Position numbers and translations under genes: made by a program
The notes under the pieces: generated by a model
Seen by the model: the letters and a program-made list of their open reading frames with translations, nothing else
Told to the model about the DNA's origin: nothing
Databases searched by the model: none
Shown: piece after piece, positions 27,801 through 36,374 of the stretch
Position numbering within the stretch: the stretch's first letter is position 1
How the letters are laid out: the number at the start of each line of letters is the position of its first letter
Assembly (NCBI GenBank): GCA_023053545.1
Contig: JAKZAN010000001.1
Span: 13,408,024 to 13,472,023, forward strand
Direction of reading: 5' to 3'
Length of the DNA: 64,000 nucleotides
Origin: Lepidurus packardi
Taxonomy: Eukaryota > Arthropoda > Branchiopoda > Notostraca > Triopsidae

Positions 27801-29912
27801 AGTTTACTTTAAAAAAAGTTTACTTAAAAGTTTACGAAATTATCGCAAGTTTACTTCAAAATGTATCTTCCATTTTCTAACATTGTATCAGGAATTCACT
27901 TTTTTGTCCCCTTTGCTAGAGCGAGGAAACGTTGGCTCGCTGGCTTAGCCATGTGAATGAAACTGTCCTGAAAATGCACATAAAAAGTCTTGTTCTTTCC
28001 TCTCCAACGGTGCGAAAAATTTAAAAACCACACCCACAACAAACAAGGAACTAAGTTTTTCGGCTAGACACTGTCTAACACAGAACATGGACACAAGTCA
28101 AGCATTTTAGCGCGCTTCGAAAATCCGTCTTCGATATATTAATTGCAGACGTTCAATCTGACAGGAAAATCGATATCGAATGGAATAAATCAATTTAAAT
28201 TAAATCAATATTAATACTGTGACAAAAGCGCGTGATCTGACAGGAAAGTCGATATCAATATGTAAATCAATTGAAATTAAATCAATACTAATACGGTGAC
28301 AAGAGCGCGTGATCTGACAGGAAAATCGATATCAATATGTAAATCAATTTAAATGAAGAAATATTAATACGGTGTCAAGGGTGGGTAAATTCGACTTACT
28401 TGGAAGGCTAAGAGCAGGAAAAAGGAATAATTGGCATAATAACTTACTTTTAACGAGGGACGTCATGTTTCGGATCACTCGCTCTGCATTCTTACGAGCA
28501 ATATAGAACCATTCTGATGTATTGCTGAGATACTTGTATTCCACCGCCAAGTCTTTGGCTAATACCGTGCCTTCGGGTAACCGGTATGCAAAAGGGCAAT
28601 ATAATGAGTGATCTTTATATTGATGTTTGTCATAACAGTTTCCTGCCGCAAAAATGTCTTCGTCCATTTCCACCAACGACACCACACTGGCGTGCAACAA
28701 GTACTGCGAAGTGAAGCTTGACGGGTCGGAATATTTCCATAAGCGAGTTAGCCAATTGGCACGATTGACAGCAATATCCGCTTCTAGTCGAAAACGTTCC
28801 TGGGCGTACCGGTCCACGACGCCTTCACCCAGATTGAAATCCGTTCCGGCTGTACAGTTTTCTCCCAAGAGATGCTGGGATTCCACGATGCGCAGAAACT
28901 TGGTCACGATGTCTATATCCGGTTTCGTATTAGTGCCTAACGCGTCCTTTTTCGTTTCTCCATTGTCCCCCCCCGACAAGAAGTCTTCAGGATGCTGCTC
29001 GTCGTCTGGCCAGATAGCGTCTTCTAATTCCACATCACTTTGCTTGCTCAGAGCCAATTCCTGGGCTTCACCTTCAACGAACTCGGGCGAAGTCGAAACT
29101 TGTTTCATACCATCTCCCCAGGTTCTTAACATCTTCTCGAGATTAAGAGTGCCTTTAGTACTCTTCGGCGCTGTCGTCTTAGCGTCCGCGGGTCCAGTTG
29201 TAGGTTCCTGAAGAAAAGGAGCCGTGCTGCTGGCGGACGTCCTGTTGAAAGTCGGCAGTATCGGAACAAACTTCTCCTGTGCTTCGCTCCGCATGCCGGA
29301 AGACGTTAATGTGGATGTCAAGCCAAGCTGTCGTCGAGGTCCTGAAGCGAGCAGCCGATAGAAAGGCCGGGTTGTCATTCGGGAATCACTCCTGCTACCT
29401 ACGCTATTGGGAGGACTCGCTTTTTTCCCATCGGCGTGAATAAATCGGTTCGACTCCAGGCCAGATAACGCTGCTTTACGAGTTCCTTCACTGACGTTGA
29501 GGTTTAGGTAACCAGAACCCTGCTCGACGCTTTTCCGTGAGCGCATGTTGTACCACCGGTTCCGTTGATGGCGAATGCGGGCCATTTGGGCTGTGACGGA
29601 CGCCGGTAACGTTGGAGAACTCTTTGGTGTGACCCACTCGCTTATTTCCCCAGCGTCAGTTTGGTTGTCGTCATTCCAGGAAGTCCCGTTAACGCTCCAC
29701 AAACCCGAGAATACGATACTGCTGGTATTGGTTGGCTGGCTTTTGTTTGCAAACAATGTCATGGCGCTTTGCAGTGTTAACTTGCCGGGCTGGGGCTCGG
29801 ATTTTGAAGTCTCGACCGGGTCGAGCCCTTTTCCTCCCGCCGTGTACTCGCTAGAGACGGCATGTATAACGGCTGCTGCCCAAAAGCAATAAACTGCCAA
29901 CAACAGCATCAT
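638..29912 (-). CDS. GPR158: GPR158/GPR179-like orphan class C GPCR, 5' part (five coding exons; 3' part beyond the left edge)
   Basis: Five exons join in frame on the minus strand: 29912-28448, 6895-6706, 5905-5782, 1059-916 and 838-638, coding 708 residues. Visible in order: a signal peptide (MMLLLAVYCFWAAAVIHA), a Ser/Thr/Pro-rich N-terminal region to about residue 330, and a Cache-like ectodomain with several Cys and N-glycosylation sites (about 330-550). Next come the VDIDQC segment and an EGF-like Cys run (about 560-620), the CLPCPEGC...C juxtamembrane motif, and one hydrophobic helix (about 678-700) that should be TM1. This order matches vertebrate GPR158/GPR179, orphan class C receptors that bind RGS7-Gbeta5 at the plasma membrane. 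Ligand and coupling in this organism are unknown. All introns are GT-AG with matching phases (1, 2, 0, 0). The remaining six helices and the cytoplasmic tail must lie before position 1. The family call is firm; the choice between 158 and 179 is not meaningful for an invertebrate. Confidence 0.85.
916..1059 (-). CDS. GPR158: GPR158-like exon 4 (EGF-like Cys-rich segment)
   Basis: 144 nt (48 codons), acceptor TTTTTTTTCTAG and donor TTGATG|GTACGC, phase 0 on both sides. It codes CIPIPGLGFRRGSYRCQCKDGYY, the invertebrate counterpart of the vertebrate GLGFVLGAYQCICKAGFY stretch. The donor is GTACGC rather than GTAAGT, so the end is slightly less sure than the start. Confidence 0.8.
1060..5781 (-). 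other. GPR158-like intron 3
   Basis: 4.7 kb intron between exons 3 and 4. The open frames in it, up to 141 codons near 4.24-4.67 kb, show no domain, repeat or codon pattern I recognise. A/T-rich simple sequence with repeated TATACAAAG-like words occurs near 2.45-2.52 and 5.37-5.49 kb. Confidence 0.65.
5782..5905 (-). CDS. GPR158: GPR158-like exon 3 (VDIDQC segment)
   Basis: 124 nt with acceptor TTTTTCTTTAG and donor ACAAAA|GTACGT. Phase 2 in, phase 0 out. The translation contains DIDLRRVDIDQC, closely resembling the vertebrate GPR158 stretch before its EGF-like Cys region, and ends with a second Cys before the splice. Confidence 0.82.
5906..6705 (-). other. GPR158-like intron 2
   Basis: 0.8 kb intron with clear splice sites at both ends. 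I see no gene or repeat in it. Confidence 0.7.
6706..6895 (-). CDS. GPR158: GPR158-like exon 2 (Cache-like ectodomain)
   Basis: 190 nt between a strong acceptor (TCTCTCGTTGCAG) and donor TTCAA|GTAAGT. It enters in phase 1 and leaves in phase 2, fitting both neighbours. It codes about 63 residues including WSKPYFDCGGG and MMTYTVPFFGYNP, which resemble the part of GPR158/179 where the ectodomain meets the membrane-proximal region. It lies 21.6 kb downstream of exon 1. Confidence 0.85.
7413..7503. repeat. Imperfect direct duplication of about 45 bp
   Basis: Two adjacent units share AACTTGCT(A/G)AAAACAAC and ACTTTTGACAATTT. It lies in intron 1 of the receptor gene and has no coding potential. 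Confidence 0.5.
13050..13093. repeat. 22-bp direct duplication
   Basis: Two adjacent units of the form TTTTAGC(T/A)ATTGCTGGTG. A small intronic tandem repeat. Confidence 0.5.
14915..15120. mobile_element. Foldback/MITE-like element, copy 1 (short form)
   Basis: Begins CAACGCGACACAAGGAC and ends with an imperfect inverse (GTCCTTATGTCAACG). Inside are about five diverged tandem units of roughly 21 bp (AGGACTACAAACC-CGACTTA), a TTAGGTTAG stretch, and an inverse unit carrying GTCGGGTGCACC. It shares its end sequence and GGAC...CGAC subrepeat plan with the elements at 17.5 and 20.6 kb but has a different core. No open frame, so non-autonomous. Confidence 0.6.
17491..17866. mobile_element. Foldback/MITE-like element, copy 2 (one arm shortened)
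   Basis: Starts CAACGCGACACAAGGACGCC and ends GTCGTCCTTGTGTCTAC. The left side has GC-rich subrepeats (GGACGCCGGGCCCCGACAGAA type), then an arm containing CTCATTGGTTAAGCGCCAA and GATTAGAAAGTGCTTAAG, then a TTAGGTTAG-rich loop. The right arm returns as the inverse but breaks off after TAAGCACTTTC, where the element at 20.6 kb continues for about 60 bp more. This copy has therefore lost part of its right arm. Confidence 0.7.
20589..21004. mobile_element. Foldback/MITE-like element, copy 3 (most complete)
   Basis: About 416 bp. The left arm (about 20670-20763) and right arm (about 20810-20910) are near-perfect inverse copies over roughly 95 bp, each with CTCATTGGTTA-GCGCCAA and GATTAGAAAGTGCTT. 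The short loop contains CAGGTTAGGTTA. Outer ends carry GC-rich subrepeats matching the copy at 17.5 kb. The whole element could fold into a long hairpin. No protein is encoded. Confidence 0.75.
28157..28380. repeat. Tandem repeat, three units of about 79 bp
   Basis: Units start at 28157, 28236 and 28313 with TCTGACAGGAAAATCGATAT and continue with AAATCAATT-AAATTAAATCAATA and GCGCGTGAT. The array ends about 67 bp from the exon 1 splice donor, inside intron 1 of the receptor gene. Confidence 0.8.
28448..29912 (-). CDS. GPR158: GPR158-like exon 1: signal peptide, disordered N-terminus, start of Cache-like domain
   Basis: This is the longest open stretch in the window, 488 codons plus one base. 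I chose the first of two adjacent ATGs (29912); either one leads straight into a hydrophobic leader. Residues about 20-330 are low-complexity (Ser, Thr, Pro, acidic clusters) with several N-x-S/T sites. Ordered sequence begins near residue 330 (DIDIVTKFL) and includes a GNCYDKH...YCPFAYRLPEG segment near 420-446 typical of the receptor ectodomain. The exon ends at AAAA|GTAAGT in phase 1. The open frame running on to 28344 is intronic read-through and should not be annotated. Confidence 0.85.
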
Positions 29913-32900
29913 TGTGAAGATGAATGATATGCCAGAGCTTCGGGAGGGCTACTCGGAGTGGCAACAATGCTGCTTCGTATATAAGAGGAAAGGCATGGCC
30001 GTGTGCTGCAGAACAGGAACCAGACTTTGTCCGTTTTTCAGACCACCTAGGGGGTAGTAGGTGGTAAATCGTCGGGGTACCGGAACTGCCGTCATTCCAC
30101 GGATTTCTTTTTTTGCTTTTCTTTTGAGGTCAGAAGCCCGGCTTTTAATATTCAGAGCACGATAGCTGATAACTGCTCGGAGAACCACTTTTACTATTGG
30201 CACTAAAGGGTGGAGATGTTTCGCCAAAACTGCTCTCTTTCAGAAATCTCGATTGCAAGAGGCAAGATGTTACCAAACTACTAGTTTTATTTCCTTTGCA
30301 CAACTTACTGAAAATGAGCAGAGCGGATTAACGGTATTAGGACAAAACTTAACGACATTTTCTGACCTTGGTGATAGAATTATACAGATTTTGCTCAAAC
30401 TTTTCAAAGGGCTTTTGTTCTGACAAGCGAGTAATGTATTAGGCCAGTTCAATTATTGAAGTCGTGGTGATTTCACAGTTTTTTTGTTTGTCAAAGTTGA
30501 TTTGTCTTTTCACTTCAACATTGCTTTTTTAACATTCTTTTCAATGAAAAAAGCGAACTACGAAAAGTGAAATGGCAGGCTGAAAGATCACGGTGCCAAA
30601 CACATGATTAGATTCATTGTACAAATAACTGCGTTGGCGTGAAAGATTTCTGAGGCGAAAAAATGGATCGAAGAATGTAAAGCAGTTCCATTTTTTAGGG
30701 GGTACGATCCGAAAGATGGGTGATGGTAGAGAGGAAGGGACAAATACACTTGCTGGGGACACAAGCTTCAGGGAGTTACTGAACTTCCTCGGTACGCTTC
30801 CCATGTTATGTTATCTTCCGCTCGCCGAGTTCGGAGTGAAGTGACCTGTGTGCGCAAATGCGCGGAATCCTGGTCATGAGCATGGGCTGGCTGCCTGAGT
30901 CGGACGATAAGTCCTCTTGGCATAAGCTTACGCTGGAATTCTAGAAGAAATCTTTACTACGCTCAAAAGTAATAAAAGCTCCGAGCTGTGCTGCTTCCAT
31001 AAAACAGACTCATTCTCCGGTTTCAAACTTGAGCTTTCTTTTTGCACCACTTTTGCCTTAAATGAGTCCCCGGGACAATAGCCTCAGATAAAAGACGTAC
31101 TTGCTTTCTTCCCTCCGTTTCATAGCTTCCACTTCCTGGTACTGTAAGAGGAGTATTGGCAAATTGCGTTCGTTACCAGACCATCTATGAAGAAAAAGAA
31201 AAAAAGCGGATCTTCAGGAAACGGGAGAGAAGGAATATACGCTTTGCAGGCTTACGGAAGGAATCCGGAGGATAAAATCACCATAATTATCTGGATGAGA
31301 GACTATTACTATTGAAGCTTTTCAAAAGGAAACGAGATATTCTCTTTTAGAATCAATGGGCGAGACAGATTTCACATTCTACCCTAAAGTCAGGAGCTTT
31401 AATCTTTGATTGAAGTGCACCCAAGGCACATTTGACATCCCTTTACAATGCCTTCGCTTTCGAAATAGAATGTGTCGTACCGAAATATTATTATTGATGG
31501 TTATAGAAAGCAGAGCAGTATGGGGTCCAATTCTCGATAGTGCATACCACATTCGCTCGCAAACGTGAAGCAAAAATGTACGTGAACGCCCTTACGAGAA
31601 CAAGTCGTAAATTTGTCACTTGTGCACCCAGATGGGTCGCGGAAAAATTTTACTTTATCACAATGTATGCAATACCCGGAATTTTATAGAGAGATCAACA
31701 CACGCGGTGAAGCTCTATAGCGAAAGAAAACACAGCACTTTTGCCTATTATAGAAAATCAGAACGGTAGTATAGTCCATAGGCCTTTATTCATGATCGTA
31801 AGAAGATTACGCAACTTGCTACATGGAAGTTCCGTTCTACGCTTAATATGTAATCCCGTGATATCATGCAGAAGCAATATGTTCTTGGCAAGCTGACACG
31901 ATGAACCCACAAAACGATGCACAACTGCAGGATAATGAAGCTAAATAACAATGCGGTGAACGAAAGAAACATGCCTCCATTCAGGCTTTTTATATCTCCG
32001 CTCCAATAATGCTTTGACCCGGTCGAATATAGGTCCTTGTGTACTAGGTCACCGATTGCCAATCAAGTTTGTCCTCGTACGAATTCTTCTGTTGCATTCA
32101 GCGGACACAATAAGAGTCCGGTAAATATTCCCGAATGGCTCTCCCGTGGCAACTTTGAGGGCAATAAGAAGAACACTCCAGCTCCAGAAGTCAGGCACGC
32201 AGCCAAGCCTTCTTTTGTTCATTCTTAGACAATATTCTGTATAATAGAAACCACAAGGCAGAACTTTTTGACCGTAATTGCAAACAGCTGTCTCGGGCAG
32301 GCCCCATACAAGAACGTTTCAAGGAGCTATTTAATTCCGATTCATCATACAAAGTAACCACTCGGAAATCGTAACTTTACCCAGAGTACACCATACGGGT
32401 AGCAACGACGAGAAAAAAAGGGGAAGAGAATAGAGAAAACGGCAAGACTCGTTTTCGGCTAGTATTGCCACTAACATCCTTTTGTAATGTTCGTTTTTTC
32501 TAACCCCTGTGCGTACCCAAATCTCTTGCAGACAATTCTGGCACAGGTCCACAGTGATCGTTTATCCCTTATTTGGCCCTATTCCGGACTCCCTGTTTCT
32601 TCACATATATTCTCTATCCAAATACTACATATAACAATCGTCACACACGAAGAAGTAGGGAGAACATTGCCAGGGCGGAGAGCGGAAGATTGACGTTGCA
32701 GAAACCTAAGCCTTCCCTTATTCCTTCTAATAAACTTGTCATTCTTTATTCAGTTAACTCAGATTCAATCCGTTTTCCCGTATAATAATACGGGTATCGC
32801 TCTAAAAGAAACCGGATTTAGCTCTTTTGGTTACATTTAAAGTTTGCAGTTCTGTAAGCGAAAGAAAACCCCACAGGTACGGATTTCCCAAGTGATATCA

Positions 32901-33525
32901 GCGCAGTAATAGAGATAAGTTAGGCAGAATTTCGTGGACATTGGCAGCTACTGGCGAGGCACTAATTACCTATTTTCTGCGTCAGCGGCCATGCATGAGA
33001 CCCTCCTGTCTCTTCAGCCAAAAAAATATATAAAAAGAATCAGCTTGCAGTATTACGAGTAGAATGGTCGTTATACACAAGGTCATTACGCCTTTGATGT
33101 TGTTTGCTGCTTCTTAGGATGTAACCATAATCGAAATCATGGCCCCCACATTACTTCCTCTTCTTAGCCTGTCATTACTTGTCTCTCAGATTTTCTTCAT
33201 TCTCTGTCATCGTAATGAACGACGATGAAACTACTTTCATGCAACGCTACCTTTGCATCCTAGCCAATTTGTGGTACTACCTTAGTGTCTGGTCCAACCC
33301 AGAAAGTAATTTCAAGTTCAGACATGCTAGTCTGAACTGTCCCGCCTTGCTTCTTAGCTGGACTGAAGTCCGCCTCGAAAAACACTGATTTATTTCCACT
33401 TAGTGAGTGTTGCTGACGCTATAAAGCAAGATTATTGCATAAACGAAGCTAAGACAAACATATGGGATAGTCAGTGACTGTATTGCCGAGAGTGGGCTTC
33501 GAAACAATGCAGGAGACTATACGCT
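29913..33525. other. Intergenic region between the receptor start and the RPL13 stop
   Basis: 3.6 kb that must hold the receptor promoter, its 5' UTR and the RPL13 3' end. Open frames are under about 95 codons and show no recognisable domain. A TATATAAG word at 29978-29985 reads better on the plus strand than toward the receptor gene, so I do not call it as the promoter. Confidence 0.5.
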
Positions 33526-34375
33526 TTACTTCTTCTTGGGCTTTTCCTTTTTGTCTTTCTTTGCCTTTCCTGCTTCGGGGTCTTCGGCTGCTTCCTTGGC
33601 TCGCTTGGCACGGATACCATGGAGACGTTCCGTTGCACGGGCCTGACGAACAAAAACATAACAGCTATGTAGAACTCGAGGAACATTAGATTGACGGAAT
33701 GACCCAAACTTACTTGTCGCAACACTCGGAAGGGAGCGAACTTGTTTTCTTCCTCTGTGACCACACGCGCCTTCTCTCTCTTGATAGACTGACGAATGGG
33801 CATAAGAGGTCCCTTCAGCTGGGTAGCCAGTTTCAGTTCTTCCACCTAGAGAAGGAAAACACACATGTTAATTATGACAAAATGAAGGGGTTGGAAGACT
33901 TACGGTAGCCTCGCCCTTGCGTGGCTTCTTGGCATTGCGCGGGAACAGAATCATGCGGGACTTGTATGCCTTCAAACGCTGGGCATTTAATTGGAGAGTT
34001 TCCACAGATTTGTTGCGTCGACGGATGTCAACAGCAATGCCAATGGTGGGGGCTAGTTTCCTGCCGACGCCAGCAGCCTAGTAATACGTTGCTTATTATG
34101 AGGAATTACACGAATCAAGTAGACATTACTTTGAGCTCTTCCAAGGTGAAACCACGTCCGCTCCTGACTTTGGTGTTGTACCTGAAAGAAGTACAACGCA
34201 CAATGGGTCTCAATGCACCAGCAGCGGGACGAGGAAAGACTTTGCGGGCCTTTTCGACACGGGTGTTGTGTCTCCTCTCCTTACGGGCTGGCTGGTTAAA
34301 CCACGTACGCACAAACCGTTCCCAATGCTTGTGGAAATGGGCATTGGGAATCATATTATTCCTTTTCGGTGCCAT
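33526..34375 (-). CDS. RPL13: 60S ribosomal protein L13 (eL13)
   Basis: Four coding exons on the minus strand, 34375-34130, 34077-33904, 33845-33714 and 33642-33526, all joined in phase 0, give 222 residues against 211 in human. Recognisable along the length: MAPKRN start, [87 protein letters not shown] and a Lys-rich C-terminus. It is a structural protein of the large cytoplasmic ribosomal subunit. Introns are 52, 58 and 71 bp. The ATG follows an acceptor at 34382, so a non-coding first exon exists upstream, probably ending at 34607 (AAAA|GTAAGT). It is divergent from DAD1, with under 600 bp between likely starts. Confidence 0.97.
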
Positions 34376-34606
34376 GGTTGGTCTGCAAAACGGAAGTTCA
34401 CAATATTAAATTGACGGGGCTGCTAGGACAGGTTGCCCAGACAGTACGCAATGCGTAACACATAAACAGTTGAAAAACTACTTAAGAGATTAAAACTGTG
34501 TTAAATTAAGTTTACTGAATGTAAATTAGACTGCCAAATCCAAAAATAATGGAATTAAGATCTTACAATGAAAGATGACAACGATAAAATCGAATATGCA
34601 ACTTAC

Positions 34607-34660
34607 TTTTAACTATAAACACCAATGGACACTACCATCCAAAAAACAAGGCCGGGCAAC
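34607..34660 (-). other. RPL13: Probable non-coding first exon of RPL13 (3' end placed, 5' end approximate)
   Basis: The RPL13 ATG sits seven bases inside an exon whose acceptor is at 34382. The nearest good upstream donor on the minus strand is AAAA|GTAAGTTG with the exon ending at 34607, leaving a 224-bp intron. A pyrimidine-rich stretch (CCTTGTTTTTTGG) near 34640-34655 could mark the transcription start, but it is not a perfect TOP motif. Confidence 0.4.
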
Positions 34661-35155
34661 GATGTCGCTCTTTTGTATTTGTTCTTAATTTCCAAAATAT
34701 TCTCCTAGCGAATGTCATATTATGCCTTAATTTTTTACTAATAATTTTTTTTATTTATTTAAGCCTACAAATAAGAAGGCTTTTCTTTGAAAATATAACA
34801 ACGTTGTAATGGACGGATACACGTCAGCGGCACATACACCCGGCAAAATCTGTCAAAACATAGTAACTAAAACTGAAATAACTGAAAATAAAATTCTTCG
34901 TTGAACTTAGTAAGGTTTAATTTACGAATATTTTACTATGTATTTTAAATGCTTTAAGATACTGGGAAGCTTAAATTAACAAAATATTTTCGACAAATAA
35001 TTGATCTCGGGGTTTTGTTTGGAATTGGGTGGAGGGAAGTTTCAAATGAACAAGTTTTTAGTTGAAAGTTAAATTTATTTTTATTTTTAGTGTTTTAAAA
35101 TAATCTGCTATTTAATCTTAATTTTGAATTCACAAGTTTCAGGATACACGCAAAA
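34661..35155. promoter_or_regulatory. Head-to-head promoter region of RPL13 and DAD1
   Basis: About 0.5 kb between two divergently transcribed housekeeping genes, so both promoters must be here. It is A/T-rich and I see no TATA box in a convincing place. A TTTCAG acceptor-like site at 35142, 14 bp before the DAD1 ATG, suggests a 5' UTR intron for DAD1. Confidence 0.5.
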
Positions 35156-35556
35156 ATGACTACAAGCGTCGCGTCCGTTTGCAAGAAGTTTTATGATGAC
35201 TATACCAATGTAACTCCAAAGAAGCTAAAGATTATCGATGCATACCTCTTTTATGTATTGCTAACTGGGATAATGCAATTCATCTATTGCTGTCTTGTTG
35301 GTACATTCCCTTTCAACTCATTCCTGAGTGGATTTATTTCTTGTGTCGCCTCGTTCGTTCTGGGAGGTAATTCCTACTGTCATGACATTTATTGTACCGA
35401 AAATAATTTGTATTTATCACACTAGTCTGCCTAAGATTGCAAGTAAACCCTCAAAACAAACCAGAGTTCAGCAAAATTAGCCCTGAACGAGCCTTTGCTG
35501 ATTTTATTTTCGCTCACGTCGTTCTTCATCTTACGGTTGTAAACTTCATCGGCTGA
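35156..35556 (+). CDS. DAD1: DAD1, subunit of the oligosaccharyltransferase complex
   Basis: Two exons, 35156-35366 and 35426-35556, joined in phase 1 across a 59-bp intron, code 113 residues, exactly the usual length. Diagnostic stretches: [40 protein letters not shown], then [31 protein letters not shown] at the C-terminus. The protein has three membrane helices and sits in the ER membrane, where the complex transfers glycan to Asn of nascent proteins; DAD1 is also known as a defender against apoptotic death. The start is the only ATG giving the conserved N-terminus. The frame continuing after 35366 is intron. Confidence 0.97.
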
Positions 35557-36374
35557 GCTTCTCACATGGCTTCTTGTATTTGCTGGTTTGAGACTACCGC
35601 TTTTCCAACAGTTTACATTTGCTTTTGCACATGTATCACCTTGATTTGTACTACCTTCTACTATAAGCCTGTCAGTTTTCCCCTGACATGTAAACTGAAT
35701 GTCTTTGAATACAGAAAGTCATGGTTGGAAACTTGATTTCTGATAATTATACAATAGTTTCTATGTATTTCAATGCTAAACCGAAAGTAGCGGTCAAAAT
35801 ATGTCGCTTCTCGGATAGATGGCTCAAGCTGTCGATATTTGAGGTTACAAGATTGGTATTTAGGACGAGGACAAAGGCAAAATACTAAGGTTGGTTTTTA
35901 GGAGAGCTGGTGAAACTAGACAGACTGTTTACAATATATTCAAGGTTAAGGTGAAAGTGAAACTAGTTTTTATAACGTAAGGACAGTCGAGCCTATTACT
36001 AATTTGACTATGCTTGTCTCCTAAACCTTCCCAGCTTTAATACGTTTTATCTCCAATACGCCTGAAAAGAAGTAAGTTCTTGAATTTTATACGTTGCTAT
36101 GACAACTAATCTGGGTTGGTTGGTTGGGGTGGTGATTCGTAGAAAAGAGTTCAGTTTCCCAGCTTCCACACTTAGAGTAGTAGACGTTGTTGCTGATATG
36201 ACAATTTCGGCGACATGCCTTAATAAAACCATTTCTGTTATCCTTGTCAAGAATGTACACAGTAAATGTGGCGAAACAATTAAACAATAAAAATCTAATC
36301 AAATCCTGTGGCTGTAGATTAAGATTCTAGGTTTAATCGTACAATGAGTCAGTAAGCGTGAAACATTTACTGCC
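35557..36374. other. DAD1-EHBP1 intergenic region
   Basis: 0.8 kb holding the DAD1 3' UTR and the EHBP1 promoter/5' UTR. AATAAA occurs at about 36286, far from DAD1. No gene seen. Both genes point the same way. Confidence 0.6.

Larger units (their letters stand above)
6896..28447 (-). other. GPR158-like intron 1 (21.6 kb)
   Basis: A single very long first intron holding about a third of the window. I found no credible gene in it on either strand; the open frames are short and resemble no family. It holds three foldback/MITE-like elements (14.9, 17.5 and 20.6 kb), a small duplication near 7.4 kb, a 22-bp doublet near 13.05 kb, A/T simple sequence near 14.03-14.17 kb, poly(A) and poly(C) runs, and a triplicated 79-bp repeat at its 5' end near 28.2 kb. 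Confidence 0.65.

Noticed and set aside
29978..29985. TATATAAG as a TATA box for the receptor gene
   Set aside because: It matches the consensus on the plus strand while the gene is on the minus strand; position alone is not enough.
34383..34606. snoRNA in the first intron of RPL13
   Set aside because: Ribosomal protein introns often host box C/D RNAs, but no RTGATGA and CTGA pair is present here.
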